Source: Flavobacteriaceae bacterium D16
GTDB taxonomy: Bacteria; Bacteroidota; Bacteroidia; Flavobacteriales; Flavobacteriaceae
DNA: 64,000 nucleotides
Direction of reading: 5' to 3'
Assembly (NCBI GenBank): GCA_021295155.1
Contig: JAJTJC010000034.1
Location: 186,001 to 250,000 of the forward strand
Shown: piece after piece, positions 36,662 through 45,513 of the stretch
Position numbering within the stretch: the stretch's first letter is position 1
How the letters are laid out: the number at the start of each line of letters is the position of its first letter
Notes under the pieces: generated by a model
Told to the model about the DNA's origin: nothing
Seen by the model: the letters and a program-made list of their open reading frames with translations, nothing else
Databases searched by the model: none
Translations under genes and position numbers: made by a program

Positions 36662-36686
36662 AGTGGAAAATTATCGGACAAAGGTA

Positions 36687-36714
36687 TTGCTTTCCTTCAG
36701 AACGAGTAAATTTG
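36687..36714 (+). promoter_or_regulatory. Promoter of the YCF48-like gene
   Basis: TTG at 36687 and TAAATTTG at 36707-36714 with a 17-base spacer, slightly short of the usual 19-21. The -7 match is full and lies 14 bases before the ATG at 36729, which supports that start over an in-frame ATG further upstream. Confidence 0.5.
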
Positions 36715-36728
36715 ATAAACTTCATATA

Positions 36729-37757
36729 ATGCGTATTGCGACTATTTTACTGGTGTTGCTTATCTGCTCATGTGCAGATGCCCCCGATCCGATGAGAGAA
36801 TTTACCTCAGTAGAAGTGGATATTCTCTATCGGGATTCTATTAGTATTCGGGCCATTGAGATTATGGATGGAAGTCTTGCTTTCGCAGCGAACAAAGGGG
36901 TCTTTGGGAACATTGATTTAAGCTCAGGTAAGGTGCGGACAGCTGTACAGTCTTATGACAGTATTTTGCCAGAATTCCGGGCTATTGCGCATACTTCGAC
37001 AGATTTTTTCATGCTCTCAGCAGGCAACCCTGCATTGTTGTACAAAACCGGAGAGACAGGTAGAATGGAGTTGGTGTATTCTGAGATGGGAGCAGGTGTT
37101 TTTTACAATGCAATGGCTTTCTGGAATGACCTGGAAGGTATGGCAATTGGGGATAGCATGGACGGTTGTCTTTCTGTAATTATCACCAGGGATGGCGGAC
37201 AAAACTGGTCTAAGCTTGCTTGTGATCAGCTCCCCACGTCTGTTGAAGGAGAGGGGGCCTTCGCAGCCAGTAACTCCAATATTGCCATAATCGGCGATAC
37301 AGCCTGGGTAGCTACTACACAGGGCAGGGTATTGCGAACAGCAGATCGGGGTAGGAGCTGGGATGTGGTTCAAACCCCGATGGAATCACTAGCAGAAGCC
37401 CAGGGCATATTCAGTATTGCTTTTTATAATGCGGATACCGGCTTTGCTATCGGAGGGGATTATACGAAGCCAGAGATTAAGCGTGCTAACAAAGCATTGA
37501 GCCAGGATGGTGGTAAGAGCTGGCAGCTGGTTGCAGAAGGGGAGACTCCCGGTTATAAAAGTTGTGTGCAGTATCTTCCCAATTCTAAAGGAAGGGGACT
37601 GGTTGCAGTGGGATATACAGGGATCTCCTATTCTTCCGATTCAGGAAACCAATGGACCGACCTATCCAGGGAACCATTCTACACCCTGCGCTTTCTTAAT
37701 GATTCCACCGCTTTTGCGGCAGGAAAAAACAGGTTAGCCCGATTATCGTTTAAATAA
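36729..37757 (+). CDS. YCF48/BNR-like beta-propeller lipoprotein
   Basis: 342 residues. I place the start at 36729 because the product then begins MRIATILLVLLICSC, a lipobox with Cys15; the longer frame from 36552 would run through the rsmB-like gene on the other strand. The protein has propeller blades with SRDGGQNWSK-like motifs (ITRDGGQNW, TADRGRSWD, SQDGGKSWQ, SSDSGNQWT), as in the photosystem assembly factor YCF48 and related secreted proteins. No enzymatic residue can be named. It probably binds a protein or peptide partner outside the cytoplasm. Confidence 0.82.
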   Translation: MRIATILLVLLICSCADAPDPMREFTSVEVDILYRDSISIRAIEIMDGSLAFAANKGVFGNIDLSSGKVRTAVQSYDSILPEFRAIAHTSTDFFMLSAGNPALLYKTGETGRMELVYSEMGAGVFYNAMAFWNDLEGMAIGDSMDGCLSVIITRDGGQNWSKLACDQLPTSVEGEGAFAASNSNIAIIGDTAWVATTQGRVLRTADRGRSWDVVQTPMESLAEAQGIFSIAFYNADTGFAIGGDYTKPEIKRANKALSQDGGKSWQLVAEGETPGYKSCVQYLPNSKGRGLVAVGYTGISYSSDSGNQWTDLSREPFYTLRFLNDSTAFAAGKNRLARLSFK

Positions 37758-37784
37758 AAACGGGAAGGTTAACCCCGCCCGTTT
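37758..37784. terminator. Hairpin between YCF48-like and DUF6515 genes
   Basis: AAACGGG and CCCGTTT form a 7-base stem around a 13-base loop between two converging genes. T tracts are short on both sides, so efficiency is uncertain. Confidence 0.5.
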
Positions 37785-37822
37785 CTATCAACACGTATAC
37801 AAACAACAATCATCCTAATTCT

Positions 37823-38170
37823 TTATATTCTGACTACGATATAGCCACGACTTCTTTTCTGGTAGTAGACACCATTGTATCGGTAGTATTTCCTTCCTTT
37901 TATCCTAACAACCTTTCTACCTCTTGGCAAAGTTCTGACAACTACCCCTGCAGGTGCGGCAGCAACAACATAACGTCTGCCTGAGGTCCGGTACCAGATG
38001 CCTTTGGAGTAATGAAACCGCACCCCTTTATGTACATATACTTTTGGATTGTGAACCGTGGTTACCACGACCCCTATCTTAATTTGAGGAGTAAGATTGG
38101 TGTTGGCCTGGCCGATGGCGAAGCCTCCCATTAATGCGGTGATAATAAGTAAAGATTTGAGACTTTTCAT
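37823..38170 (-). CDS. DUF6515-type secreted small protein
   Basis: 115 residues with a signal peptide (MKSLKSLLIITALMGGFAIG, cleavage near ANT). The mature protein is basic and rich in Tyr, Arg and Val, with repeats such as VRFHYSKGIWYRTSGRRYVV and YYRYNGVYYQKRSRGYIVV that match the DUF6515 pattern of paired beta hairpins. The family is found in secreted Bacteroidota proteins of unknown role. It lies downstream of the sigma-factor trio but behind a terminator, so it is probably separate. Confidence 0.8.
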   Translation of the reverse strand: MKSLKSLLIITALMGGFAIGQANTNLTPQIKIGVVVTTVHNPKVYVHKGVRFHYSKGIWYRTSGRRYVVAAAPAGVVVRTLPRGRKVVRIKGRKYYRYNGVYYQKRSRGYIVVRI

Positions 38171-38225
38171 AACTTGTTTTTTTAAGATTTCTAATACTAA
38201 GACCGCAGGATTCTCAATAGGTTTA

Positions 38226-38253
38226 ATAAAAAAGGAAGCCGATGGGCTCCCTT
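38226..38253 (-). terminator. Terminator of the sigma-factor operon
   Basis: On the minus strand the stem AAAGGGAGCC / GGCTTCCTTT (one mismatch, loop CATC) is followed by a T tract, 25 bases after the stop of the last gene. Confidence 0.8.
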
Positions 38254-38278
38254 TTGTGCATTTAATCGAAAGTTATGT

Positions 38279-38728
38279 TTAATTGCCTCTGCGACGCTGT
38301 TGGATTTCACGTAACAGGCGTTTTTTAAAATCTTCCTCTGCTTTAATCAGTAGAAAGGTTTTCTTAGCCGAGAGTACCTCTTGTATATCGCCCATAAAAA
38401 TCATATTCAAGCGGTGCTTCTCTTTCTCCAGGGTCATAGATTGCTGTAGCAAGGCATCTGCTTCCCTTTCAGAAAGGTTTTCAAAATCAATCAGCTTACT
38501 CCTGATCTCTCTGCGCTCTTTCCTTTTAAGGGACTCCAGGTTTTCTTCATGCGCATTATAAATGGGCCAGAATGCCTGCGCCTCGCTGCTCGAAAGACTC
38601 AGTCGTTCCGTTATAAAGGCCACTTTTAAAGTCTTTATTCGTTCCCGTGCTGGTCTTCCCTGACTATATCCACTGGCCAATGCCAACAAAAAAAGTATCA
38701 GCGCCCCTATTTTGCTTAACTTATTCAT
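38279..38728 (-). CDS. Periplasmic Spy/CpxP-like 'sensor of ECF sigma' protein
   Basis: 149 residues from the ATG at 38728; an in-frame TTG three codons earlier is less likely. A signal peptide (about residues 1-22) is followed by a highly charged helical protein with RIKTLKVAFITERLSLSSSE, AQAFWPIYNAHEENLESL and LSEREADALLQ, the pattern seen in Bacteroidota proteins annotated as sensors of ECF-type sigma factors and in Spy/CpxP chaperones. The ATG overlaps the previous gene by 8 bases, so translation is coupled. It probably monitors periplasmic state, which is inference. Confidence 0.78.
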   Translation of the reverse strand: MNKLSKIGALILFLLALASGYSQGRPARERIKTLKVAFITERLSLSSSEAQAFWPIYNAHEENLESLKRKERREIRSKLIDFENLSEREADALLQQSMTLEKEKHRLNMIFMGDIQEVLSAKKTFLLIKAEEDFKKRLLREIQQRRRGN

Positions 38729-39236
38729 TGTATTCAATATTTAATTCATACAGATCTTCTACATTCTCATCCAGATAATCTATGATGTTCTCCTCATTTA
38801 ACTCGTTATCCAGTATGTCATTTACTTCAATTTCTTCAATCGGTAATACTTCAGCAATTTCATAGGAGGTTAACCCCAGATCGTTTTCTTCGAGATAAGT
38901 TTCCAATTCGGCACTAGCCAAATCGCTGAAGGTAAATTCTTCGGTCTGTCCTAATCGGAACCCAATAACAATTACAACCAAGGCTGCAATTGATGCTGCA
39001 ACCAAATAATACTTTTTCCAGGGGTTAAGTCTGATAACCTTATTCTCTTGAGATGCCCCTATCCGGGAACTCAGCTTATCCTGGAGGCTGTCAAAATAAC
39101 CCTCCGGGACGGCAAACCCATCATCGCCGGGCAAATCCAGGTTCTCCTGATCAAGACGGTCCATAAGGCGCTTGTTAAGCCCCTCAAAATAGCCATCCGG
39201 AACCTTGAATCCTTCTTTTTTATATTTTTTGTCCAT
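38721..39236 (-). CDS. Putative membrane regulator (anti-sigma-like) of ECF sigma factor
   Basis: 171 residues. Two copies of a short motif stand at the N-terminus: GFKVPDGYFEGLNKRLMDRL and GFAVPEGYFDSLQDKLSSRI (residues 8-27 and 41-60), followed by one membrane helix (YYLVAASIAALVVIVIGFRL, about 85-105) and an acidic C-terminal tail with many Glu and Asp. The layout of cytoplasmic helical repeats, one helix and an outer tail, and its place after a sigma gene, suggest an anti-sigma role. I see no zinc-binding HxxxCxxC motif. It starts 33 bases after the sigma gene. Confidence 0.7.
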   Translation of the reverse strand: MDKKYKKEGFKVPDGYFEGLNKRLMDRLDQENLDLPGDDGFAVPEGYFDSLQDKLSSRIGASQENKVIRLNPWKKYYLVAASIAALVVIVIGFRLGQTEEFTFSDLASAELETYLEENDLGLTSYEIAEVLPIEEIEVNDILDNELNEENIIDYLDENVEDLYELNIEYNE

Positions 39237-39269
39237 CGTTTAGGTTTGACATTCTTTTTGTTTATTGGT

Positions 39270-39812
39270 TTAATCCTCCTTCAGGTAGCTCTGAATTTTC
39301 TTTGCTGCCAAATGGTAGGAGGCTTTTAACCCACCAACCGAGGTATCCAGTATCTCCGATATCTCATCGTATTTCAGTTCCTGGAAGTACCTCATATTAA
39401 AAATCAATTTCTGTTTTTCCGGTAAGCTGGCAATAGCTTTCTGCAATTTCAGCTGGATCTCATCACCTTCAAAATAGACATCGGACTCCAGCTGATTGAC
39501 CATAGATTCCTGCAGCGCTTCGCTACTTTGCCCTAACTTACGGGATTTAATCTTTAGAAAACTCAATGCTTCGTTTGTGGCGATTCTGTACATCCAGGAA
39601 TACAGTTTACTGTCTCCCTTGAATTTTTCAATATTGCGAAACACTTTAATAAAGGTATTCTGCAGTACATCGTCGGCATCGTCATGATTCATTACAATTC
39701 TCCGTATGTGCCAATACAGACGCTCCTTATAGGTGTTGACCAGGACTTCAAAAGCCCGGGCCTGACTTTCCTTGTCCTTTAATTGTGCTACTAAGGTTTC
39801 TTCTGCAATCAA
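39270..39812 (-). CDS. RNA polymerase sigma factor, ECF family (TTG start)
   Basis: 180 residues. The sigma-2 region is LVNTYKERLYWHIRRIVMNH, DDADDVLQNTFIKVFRN with the helix that binds polymerase; the sigma-4 region is ASLPEKQKLIFNMRYFQELK, YDEISEILDTSVGGLKASYH. The start is TTG at 39812: an in-frame TAG lies 10 codons upstream and no ATG or GTG lies between. The next two genes encode a membrane regulator and a periplasmic protein, so this is a membrane-signalled stress sigma system. Its target promoter cannot be read here. Confidence 0.93.
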   Translation of the reverse strand: MIAEETLVAQLKDKESQARAFEVLVNTYKERLYWHIRRIVMNHDDADDVLQNTFIKVFRNIEKFKGDSKLYSWMYRIATNEALSFLKIKSRKLGQSSEALQESMVNQLESDVYFEGDEIQLKLQKAIASLPEKQKLIFNMRYFQELKYDEISEILDTSVGGLKASYHLAAKKIQSYLKED

Positions 39813-39867
39813 AGCAAGCTTCTTGTGATCCTTAGACTATAGCTGATGGCAATAGTTTAATTGTAAT

Positions 39868-41691
39868 TTATCCCAACGACTGCATTTCAACGAGTTTTTT
39901 GTACACTCCGTTGGATTTTATAAGTGCCTTATGCGTCCCCTGTTCTACTAATTTACCTTTTTCAAGGACAACAATATTGCTGGCCTTTTGAATGGTAGAA
40001 AGGCGGTGTGCTATAACAATAGAGGTTCGGTTGGCCATCATTTTTTCAAGTGCATCCTGAACCAGGCGTTCACTCTCGGTATCCAGTGCAGATGTGGCTT
40101 CATCCAGGATCATAATTGGCGGGTTTTTAAGTACGGCCCGGGCAATGGACAACCTTTGGCGCTGTCCACCACTTAATTTGCTGCCTCCATCACCGATATT
40201 GGTCTGATATCCTTCTGGTAGTTCCGAAATAAAATCATGTGCATTGGCAATCCTGGCTGCTTCGATAATTTCCGCTTCAGTGGCATCAGCCTTACCCATG
40301 CGGATGTTGTTTTCCACAGAATCATTGAATAATATGGACTCCTGTGTAACCAGCCCCATCAGGTTCCTAAGATCCTTCTTACTAATATCCCGTATATCAA
40401 TACCATCTATGGTAATAGCCCCGCCGGTTACGTCGTAAAACCGTGTAACCAGGTTTGCCAGCGTACTTTTTCCGCTGCCAGATTGTCCTACCAACGCAAC
40501 TGTACTCCCTTTGGGTATGGAAAGATTGAATTTCGTGAATACAGGTTCTTTCTCGTACTGGAAGGATAACTGATCCAGAACGATCTCGTGCTGGAAATCT
40601 TCCTTTTTTACTGGGTTTTCCGGTTCTCTTATCGGGTTTTCTGCTTCTATTACCTCCATTACCCGTTCTGCAGCAGCATTCCCTTTACGAACGCCATAGG
40701 AGGCCTTACTAATTGCCTTGGCAGGTGTCAATATATTATAGGCAAGACCCATATAGGAAATAAAGGAGGAGGCATCCAGGGTGTTATCTACAAGGACCAT
40801 CTTACCTCCAAACCAGAGTAAAACGCCAATTACCAGAATCCCCAGGAATTCGCCGGTTGGGGATGCCAGGTTTTGTCTGTTGAGCAGTCGGTTGGAAAAG
40901 TTGTAAAAACGTTGGGTAGAGTTTTTGAAAGTTTCTGCAAAGCGCGATTCGGAATTGAAAGCTTTAATTACCCTGAGGCCACCGAGGGTTTCTTCCACTA
41001 TGGACAGGAATTCGCCCTGTTCTTTCTGGACCCTCAAAGATTTTTTCTTGAGGGATTTACCTATCCTGCTTATGATCATTCCGGCCAGTGGAATGAAAAT
41101 GAACACAAATAATGTAAGCTTTACACTTATAAAGAACATGATCAGGATGGTGAAGAGTATGGTGAGCGGTTCTCGGACAATGAGTTCCAGTATTGATAGG
41201 AATGAGTGCTGGATTTCCAGAACATCCGATGTGATACGCGCAATGACATCCCCTTTCTTTTTTTCTGTGTAATACGAGATAGGTAATTCCACCACCTTTT
41301 CGTACATCTTGTTTCGTATATCTTTAAGTACACCATTTCTGAGGAAGGTAATGAAGTACATGGCCAGGTAGTTGAACACATTTTTAAACAGGAATAAGGC
41401 CAGTACCAAGCCTATTACCAGCACCAGTGCCTTCATCTCATCTTCTCCTGCGTAGTGAGTAATTTGATAGTTGATATAGTCCTTTAAAAAAGATTTGATC
41501 TGTCCCATACCTTCATACACCGGCTTGATATACACTTTTTCCGACTGGTCAAATAAAACATCCAGCATGGGAATGAGGGCCGCAAAGGAGAGTGCACTAA
41601 ACAGCGCGTAAAGGACATTAAAGAAAATGTTTAGAAAGCCATATTTCCGGTAGGGCAGGGCGTAGGCCAGAATTTTACGGAAATATCCCAT
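39868..41691 (-). CDS. MsbA-like ABC exporter (fused permease and ATPase)
   Basis: 607 residues. Six membrane helices (about 20-330) are followed by an ATPase with Walker A VGQSGSGKSTL (about 403-413), signature KLSGGQRQRLS, Walker B IMILDEATSALD and the H-loop IVIAHRLSTI, all intact. This half-transporter works as a homodimer and may move lipid A precursors, other lipids or drugs. Its ATG overlaps the phosphohexomutase stop by one base (TAATG), so the two are translationally coupled. The substrate is not fixed by the sequence. Confidence 0.93.
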   Translation of the reverse strand: MGYFRKILAYALPYRKYGFLNIFFNVLYALFSALSFAALIPMLDVLFDQSEKVYIKPVYEGMGQIKSFLKDYINYQITHYAGEDEMKALVLVIGLVLALFLFKNVFNYLAMYFITFLRNGVLKDIRNKMYEKVVELPISYYTEKKKGDVIARITSDVLEIQHSFLSILELIVREPLTILFTILIMFFISVKLTLFVFIFIPLAGMIISRIGKSLKKKSLRVQKEQGEFLSIVEETLGGLRVIKAFNSESRFAETFKNSTQRFYNFSNRLLNRQNLASPTGEFLGILVIGVLLWFGGKMVLVDNTLDASSFISYMGLAYNILTPAKAISKASYGVRKGNAAAERVMEVIEAENPIREPENPVKKEDFQHEIVLDQLSFQYEKEPVFTKFNLSIPKGSTVALVGQSGSGKSTLANLVTRFYDVTGGAITIDGIDIRDISKKDLRNLMGLVTQESILFNDSVENNIRMGKADATEAEIIEAARIANAHDFISELPEGYQTNIGDGGSKLSGGQRQRLSIARAVLKNPPIMILDEATSALDTESERLVQDALEKMMANRTSIVIAHRLSTIQKASNIVVLEKGKLVEQGTHKALIKSNGVYKKLVEMQSLG

Positions 41692-43400
41692 TAACTCAGA
41701 TTCAATTCTTTGAGAATACGTTCAATTTTGAGATCCAACTCTGCTTCGGTTTGTTCAAAATCTTCTTTGTTCTTAAGAGTAGTATTTATACTGAAGTAAA
41801 ACTTGATCTTGGGTTCGGTTCCACTTGGACGGGCTGCCATTTGAGTGCCATCCGCCGTTTTATAGATCAAAACATTGGATTTTGGAATGTCGATAGCCTT
41901 GTTTTCTCCGGTTTTAAGGTTACGTGAAATAGAGGTTCCGTAGTCATCAATTACAACTACTTCAGATCCGTCTATAGTACTAATCGGATTTTCCCTGAAA
42001 TCGACCATCATTTGGGCAATTTCCTCAGCTCCTTTCATACCCTTTTTGGTGAGTGATATAAGTTTTTCTTTGTAAAAGCCATAGGCCTGGTAACAACCCA
42101 CCAGCTCCTCAAAAAACGAGCTTCCATCTGCTTTCGCCTGTGCTGCTATTTCGCAAGCCAGCAGGGTTGCGGTTACAGCATCCTTATCACGCACAAAATC
42201 GCCTACCATAAAACCAAAACTCTCTTCGCCACCACCCAGGAAATGCTGTTCCGGGAAATCCTTGATCATCTTGGCAATCCATTTAAATCCGGTGAGTGAA
42301 ATTTTGCACTCAACCCCATAGGTTTCAGCCATACTGGACATCATGGGTGTGGAAACGATAGTGGAGGCTACAAATTCATTGCCTTTAAAACCTTGTTTTT
42401 TGGCCTGCTCCAGCAGGAAGCGTGTCATCAGGATCATGGTTTGGTTACCGTTCAGAATTTGCAGGTTTCCTTCCCTGTTCCTCACGGCAATACCCAGTCG
42501 GTCACTGTCAGGATCTGTACCTACAACCATATCGGCCCCAATTTCTTCTGCCTTTTTCATCGCCAGGCTAAGCGCCTCCGGTTCTTCCGGATTGGGCGAT
42601 TTTACCGTGGGGAAATCCCCGTCCGGCACCCGTTGTTCTTCAATAATGGTAACTTGAGAATATCCGGCTCTTTTCAGTACTTCCGGTATGGCTGTTATTG
42701 AGGTCCCATGCAGTGATGTGAAAACGATCTTGAAATCCTCTTTTCCTTCAGCTCCGAAACTGCCATTTTTTACCGAAGCTGAAATAAAGGCCTCATCCAC
42801 ATCCTCGTCAATGAGCTTAATGAGGTCTTCATTGGGCTTGAACAGGATATCTTCAAAAGAAATCGCATTGATCTCTGCGATTATTTCGCCATCCTGAGGA
42901 GGGACAATTTGTCCGCCGTCTGTCCAGTAAACTTTATAACCATTGTATTCCGGAGGGTTATGGGAAGCAGTTAAAACCACGCCCGCATGGCAGTTTAGAT
43001 AGCGCACTGCAAAGGATAGTTCCGGGGTAGTCCTCAGGGCCGAAAACAGGTATACCTGAATCCCATTGGCAGAAAACACTTCTGCCACTAAGCGGGAAAG
43101 GGTATCGCTATTGTGGCGGCAGTCGTATGCGATGACCACTTTAAGAGTTTCACCTGCATACACTTTCTTTAGATAGTTGCTAAGTCCCTGGGTACTCTTT
43201 CCAAGGGTATACTTATTAATTCGATTCGTACCCACTCCCATAACTCCGCGCATGCCTCCTGTTCCAAATTCCAGATCGCGATAGAAACGATCTTTCAGTT
43301 CTTCTTCATCATGGGTGATCAGGTGTTTAACTTCATTTCGCACCTCAGGGTCGAAAAAGTCACTTAGCCAGGAATTGGCTCTTTCCAGGATTTGCTCCAT
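41691..43400 (-). CDS. Phosphohexomutase (phosphoglucomutase/phosphomannomutase)
   Basis: 569 residues. The active serine sits in TASHNPPEYNGYKVYW (about 143-158), the metal loop in GTDPDSDRLGIAV (about 290-302), the sugar-binding loop in GGGEESFGFMVGDF and the phosphate-binding loop in ARPSGTEPKIKFYF. The family interconverts hexose 1- and 6-phosphates, supplying UDP-sugar and trehalose pathways. The length and N-terminal extension are those of the bacterial PGM2-like group. A TAnnTTTG element lies 28 bases upstream. Confidence 0.94.
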   Translation of the reverse strand: MEQILERANSWLSDFFDPEVRNEVKHLITHDEEELKDRFYRDLEFGTGGMRGVMGVGTNRINKYTLGKSTQGLSNYLKKVYAGETLKVVIAYDCRHNSDTLSRLVAEVFSANGIQVYLFSALRTTPELSFAVRYLNCHAGVVLTASHNPPEYNGYKVYWTDGGQIVPPQDGEIIAEINAISFEDILFKPNEDLIKLIDEDVDEAFISASVKNGSFGAEGKEDFKIVFTSLHGTSITAIPEVLKRAGYSQVTIIEEQRVPDGDFPTVKSPNPEEPEALSLAMKKAEEIGADMVVGTDPDSDRLGIAVRNREGNLQILNGNQTMILMTRFLLEQAKKQGFKGNEFVASTIVSTPMMSSMAETYGVECKISLTGFKWIAKMIKDFPEQHFLGGGEESFGFMVGDFVRDKDAVTATLLACEIAAQAKADGSSFFEELVGCYQAYGFYKEKLISLTKKGMKGAEEIAQMMVDFRENPISTIDGSEVVVIDDYGTSISRNLKTGENKAIDIPKSNVLIYKTADGTQMAARPSGTEPKIKFYFSINTTLKNKEDFEQTEAELDLKIERILKELNLS

Positions 43401-43428
43401 TTTATCTGTCGTAGGTAATGGTTCCCTC

Positions 43429-43436
43429 CAAAATTA
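43429..43436 (-). promoter_or_regulatory. Putative -7 element TAATTTTG of the phosphohexomutase operon
   Basis: TAATTTTG on the minus strand fits TAnnTTTG and lies 28 bases before the ATG at 43400; the -33 element is not clear. Confidence 0.4.
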
Positions 43437-43460
43437 CGAAGATTATCAAATTAAAAGGGA

Positions 43461-44408
43461 TTAGAGGTTTAAATCTTCTGCTATGAAATAGCGTGGTTTG
43501 CCTTTACGCGATCGCACCACAAGTTCTCCAAGGAAGCCAGCCAGGAAAAGTTGTGTTCCTATTATCATTGCGGTCAGGGCAATGAAAAACTCTGGTCGAT
43601 CTGTAATAAGCCTGCCTTGCGGATGAAAAAATAGCTTATCGATTCCCAGGAATAGAGCGAAACCAGTTCCTATCAGGAACATTAGGAATCCCAAGGCGCC
43701 AAAAAGGTGCATGGGCCTTTTGGCAAATTTTGAAACAAACCAAATGGTGATTAAATCCAGAAGGCCTTTAATAAAACGGTCGGCTCCAAATTTCGTCTTC
43801 CCATATTTCCGGGCCTGGTGTTGCACAACCTTTTCACCAATTTTCATGAAGCCCGCATTTTTGGCCAGAACCGGTATGTAACGGTGCATTTCCCCCCTGA
43901 CCTCAATAGTTTTAATCACTTCCCTGCGAAAGGCTTTCAAACCACAATTAAAATCGTGCAATTTCACTCCGGAAGTTTTACGAGCGGCCCAGTTGAAAAT
44001 TTTGGACGGAATGTTTTTCATGATAACGGAATCATACCGTTTCTTCTTCCATCCTGCTATAAGATCTAACTCTTTTTCTTCCATCAGAGCGATCATGCGT
44101 GGTATTTCTTCGGGATTGTCCTGCAGGTCCGCATCCATGGTAATGATCACATCTCCTTCGGCCTTTTTAAAACCAGCATGAAGGGCCTGTGATTTGCCGA
44201 AGTTTTTACGAAAGCGAATTCCCTTTACCATCGTATTTTTTGCGGCAAGGGTTTCGATGACTTTCCAGGAATTGTCTGTACTTCCGTCATCGATGAAGAT
44301 TAGCTCGTATAAAAAATGATTGGATTGCATTACACCTGCAATCCAATCATGTAATTCGGTAAGAGACTCTTCTTCGTTAAGTAGAGGAATTACTATGGAT
44401 AACTTCAT
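43461..44408 (-). CDS. Glycosyltransferase family 2, DPM1/ArnC-like
   Basis: 315 residues. A GT2 domain at 1-220 carries VIPLLNEEESLTELHDW, FIDDGSTDNSW (UDP/GDP loop), MDADLQDNPEEI with the DxD-like acidic pair, and FNCGLKAFRREV. Two membrane helices close the protein (about 235-258 and 276-298). This layout is the polyprenyl-phosphate glycosyltransferase type that moves a sugar to a lipid carrier. It probably feeds cell-envelope glycan or protein O-glycosylation. It lies alone between the phosphohexomutase and DUF4199 genes. Confidence 0.92.
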   Translation of the reverse strand: MKLSIVIPLLNEEESLTELHDWIAGVMQSNHFLYELIFIDDGSTDNSWKVIETLAAKNTMVKGIRFRKNFGKSQALHAGFKKAEGDVIITMDADLQDNPEEIPRMIALMEEKELDLIAGWKKKRYDSVIMKNIPSKIFNWAARKTSGVKLHDFNCGLKAFRREVIKTIEVRGEMHRYIPVLAKNAGFMKIGEKVVQHQARKYGKTKFGADRFIKGLLDLITIWFVSKFAKRPMHLFGALGFLMFLIGTGFALFLGIDKLFFHPQGRLITDRPEFFIALTAMIIGTQLFLAGFLGELVVRSRKGKPRYFIAEDLNL

Positions 44409-44431
44409 AGGGCTATGGGCCTAATTCCTTC

Positions 44432-44439
44432 CAAAAGTA
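44432..44439 (-). promoter_or_regulatory. Putative -7 element TACTTTTG of the GT2 gene
   Basis: TACTTTTG on the minus strand is a full TAnnTTTG match 23 bases before the ATG at 44408; the -33 element is not clear. Confidence 0.4.
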
Positions 44440-44457
44440 CAATATTCACAATTAATA

Positions 44458-44970
44458 TTAGGCCTTAGATTTTTTAAAGATAAGTCCACCAACCAATCCG
44501 ATAATGAGTCCGAAAATTACGTTTCCGATCAAAATAAAGGGGTAGGAGACCCAAAAATAATCTATGGTATTCTGATATTGTTGTTGAATTATGTCTTGGC
44601 TAAGATCACCTCGTTCTTCTAAAGCCGTTTTGGTTGCTTCCGCAATTTTCACTGCAAATTCCGGATCCAGAACATTGGCCATAAGATAGGTGTAGATCAC
44701 TGAAATAACAGCTGCAACTACGGCGATTCCGGCCCCTAATTTTAGGCCCTGACCTATGGTTAAATTCCCGGCATTTGCTTTTCGAAAATTAAAAATACCC
44801 AAAAATATTACAACTAATAATAAAACAATGCCTATGATAGAACTTGTTGAGTCCCTGTTGGTATGGGCATCCATGCTAAATAACATGAGACCGAAGGCTA
44901 CCCCCAGTCCTCCCAGGATTAATCCGTAATTCAATGAGAATTTGCCAATTTTAGGTTGTTGATCTTCCAT
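44458..44970 (-). CDS. DUF4199 membrane protein
   Basis: 170 residues with four membrane helices (about 14-32, 44-61, 78-100 and 135-160) and the characteristic GNLTIGQGLKLGAGIAVVAA after helix 2. DUF4199 is a Bacteroidota family of unknown function, often beside glycosyltransferases as here. The short cytoplasmic N-terminus MEDQQPKIGKFSLNYG is also typical. The downstream GT2 gene lies 49 bases away and has its own -7 element. Confidence 0.88.
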   Translation of the reverse strand: MEDQQPKIGKFSLNYGLILGGLGVAFGLMLFSMDAHTNRDSTSSIIGIVLLLVVIFLGIFNFRKANAGNLTIGQGLKLGAGIAVVAAVISVIYTYLMANVLDPEFAVKIAEATKTALEERGDLSQDIIQQQYQNTIDYFWVSYPFILIGNVIFGLIIGLVGGLIFKKSKA

Positions 44971-45071
44971 TTTATACTATTTATGTTGATTATTTATCCG
45001 TTAGTTGTTTGTTTGCGCAATTTGTTACAGTTAAAGATACAATTTTGTATGGTCTTTTTTAAATGATTAAA

Positions 45072-45102
45072 TTGTAGTTTCCTTGAAAAAAATATATATT
45101 TG
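45072..45102 (+). promoter_or_regulatory. Promoter of rpmE2 (TTG-N20-TATATTTG)
   Basis: TTG at 45072-45074 and TATATTTG at 45095-45102 are separated by 20 bases, a full match to the Bacteroidota consensus, 35 bases before the ATG. Confidence 0.85.
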
Positions 45103-45137
45103 CAGCCTGAAAAAAGGGAGCGCATAAAAACAATACG

Positions 45138-45425
45138 ATGAAAAAAGGCATACATCCGGATAATTACAGAATAGTGGCATTCAAGGACATGTCCAATGAC
45201 GACGTATTTCTGGCAAAATCTACAGCAGAGACTAAAGAGACTTTAGAGGTTGAAGGTGTGGAATATCCTTTGGTAAAACTAGAGATTTCCAGGACTTCCC
45301 ATCCTTTCTACACAGGGAAGGCCAAACTTGTGGATACCGCTGGAAGGATTGACAAATTCAAAAGCAAGTACGAAAAGTTTAAAAAGCCTGCGAAGAAAGA
45401 ATCTTCTGAGGAAGAAGGTAAGTAG
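45138..45425 (+). CDS. rpmE2: 50S ribosomal protein L31 type B
   Basis: 95 residues. The start [20 protein letters not shown] and the [20 protein letters not shown] segment (about 53-72) are the type B L31 hallmarks. It has no Cys at all, so it is the zinc-free C-minus form. The acidic/basic tail [14 protein letters not shown] is common in this phylum. It has a strong promoter and its own terminator, so it is monocistronic. Type B L31 is often used when zinc is scarce, but no Zur site is obvious. Confidence 0.96.
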   Translation: MKKGIHPDNYRIVAFKDMSNDDVFLAKSTAETKETLEVEGVEYPLVKLEISRTSHPFYTGKAKLVDTAGRIDKFKSKYEKFKKPAKKESSEEEGK

Positions 45426-45455
45426 TCTAGATAAACTGGAGTTCAACGATATCCT

Positions 45456-45486
45456 CGCCTCTGAATTAAATTCAGGGGCGTTTTTT
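45456..45486 (+). terminator. Intrinsic terminator after rpmE2
   Basis: Stem CGCCTCTGAA / TTCAGGGGCG (10 bp with one G-T pair), loop TTAAA, then a six-base T tract. Confidence 0.93.
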
Positions 45487-45513
45487 ATTTAATTTTGTGT
45501 AAAACTCGGGAAC

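Noticed and set aside
36552-36728. A longer start for the YCF48-like gene at 36552
   Set aside because: It would run antisense through the RsmB-like gene and lose the lipoprotein signal that begins at 36729.
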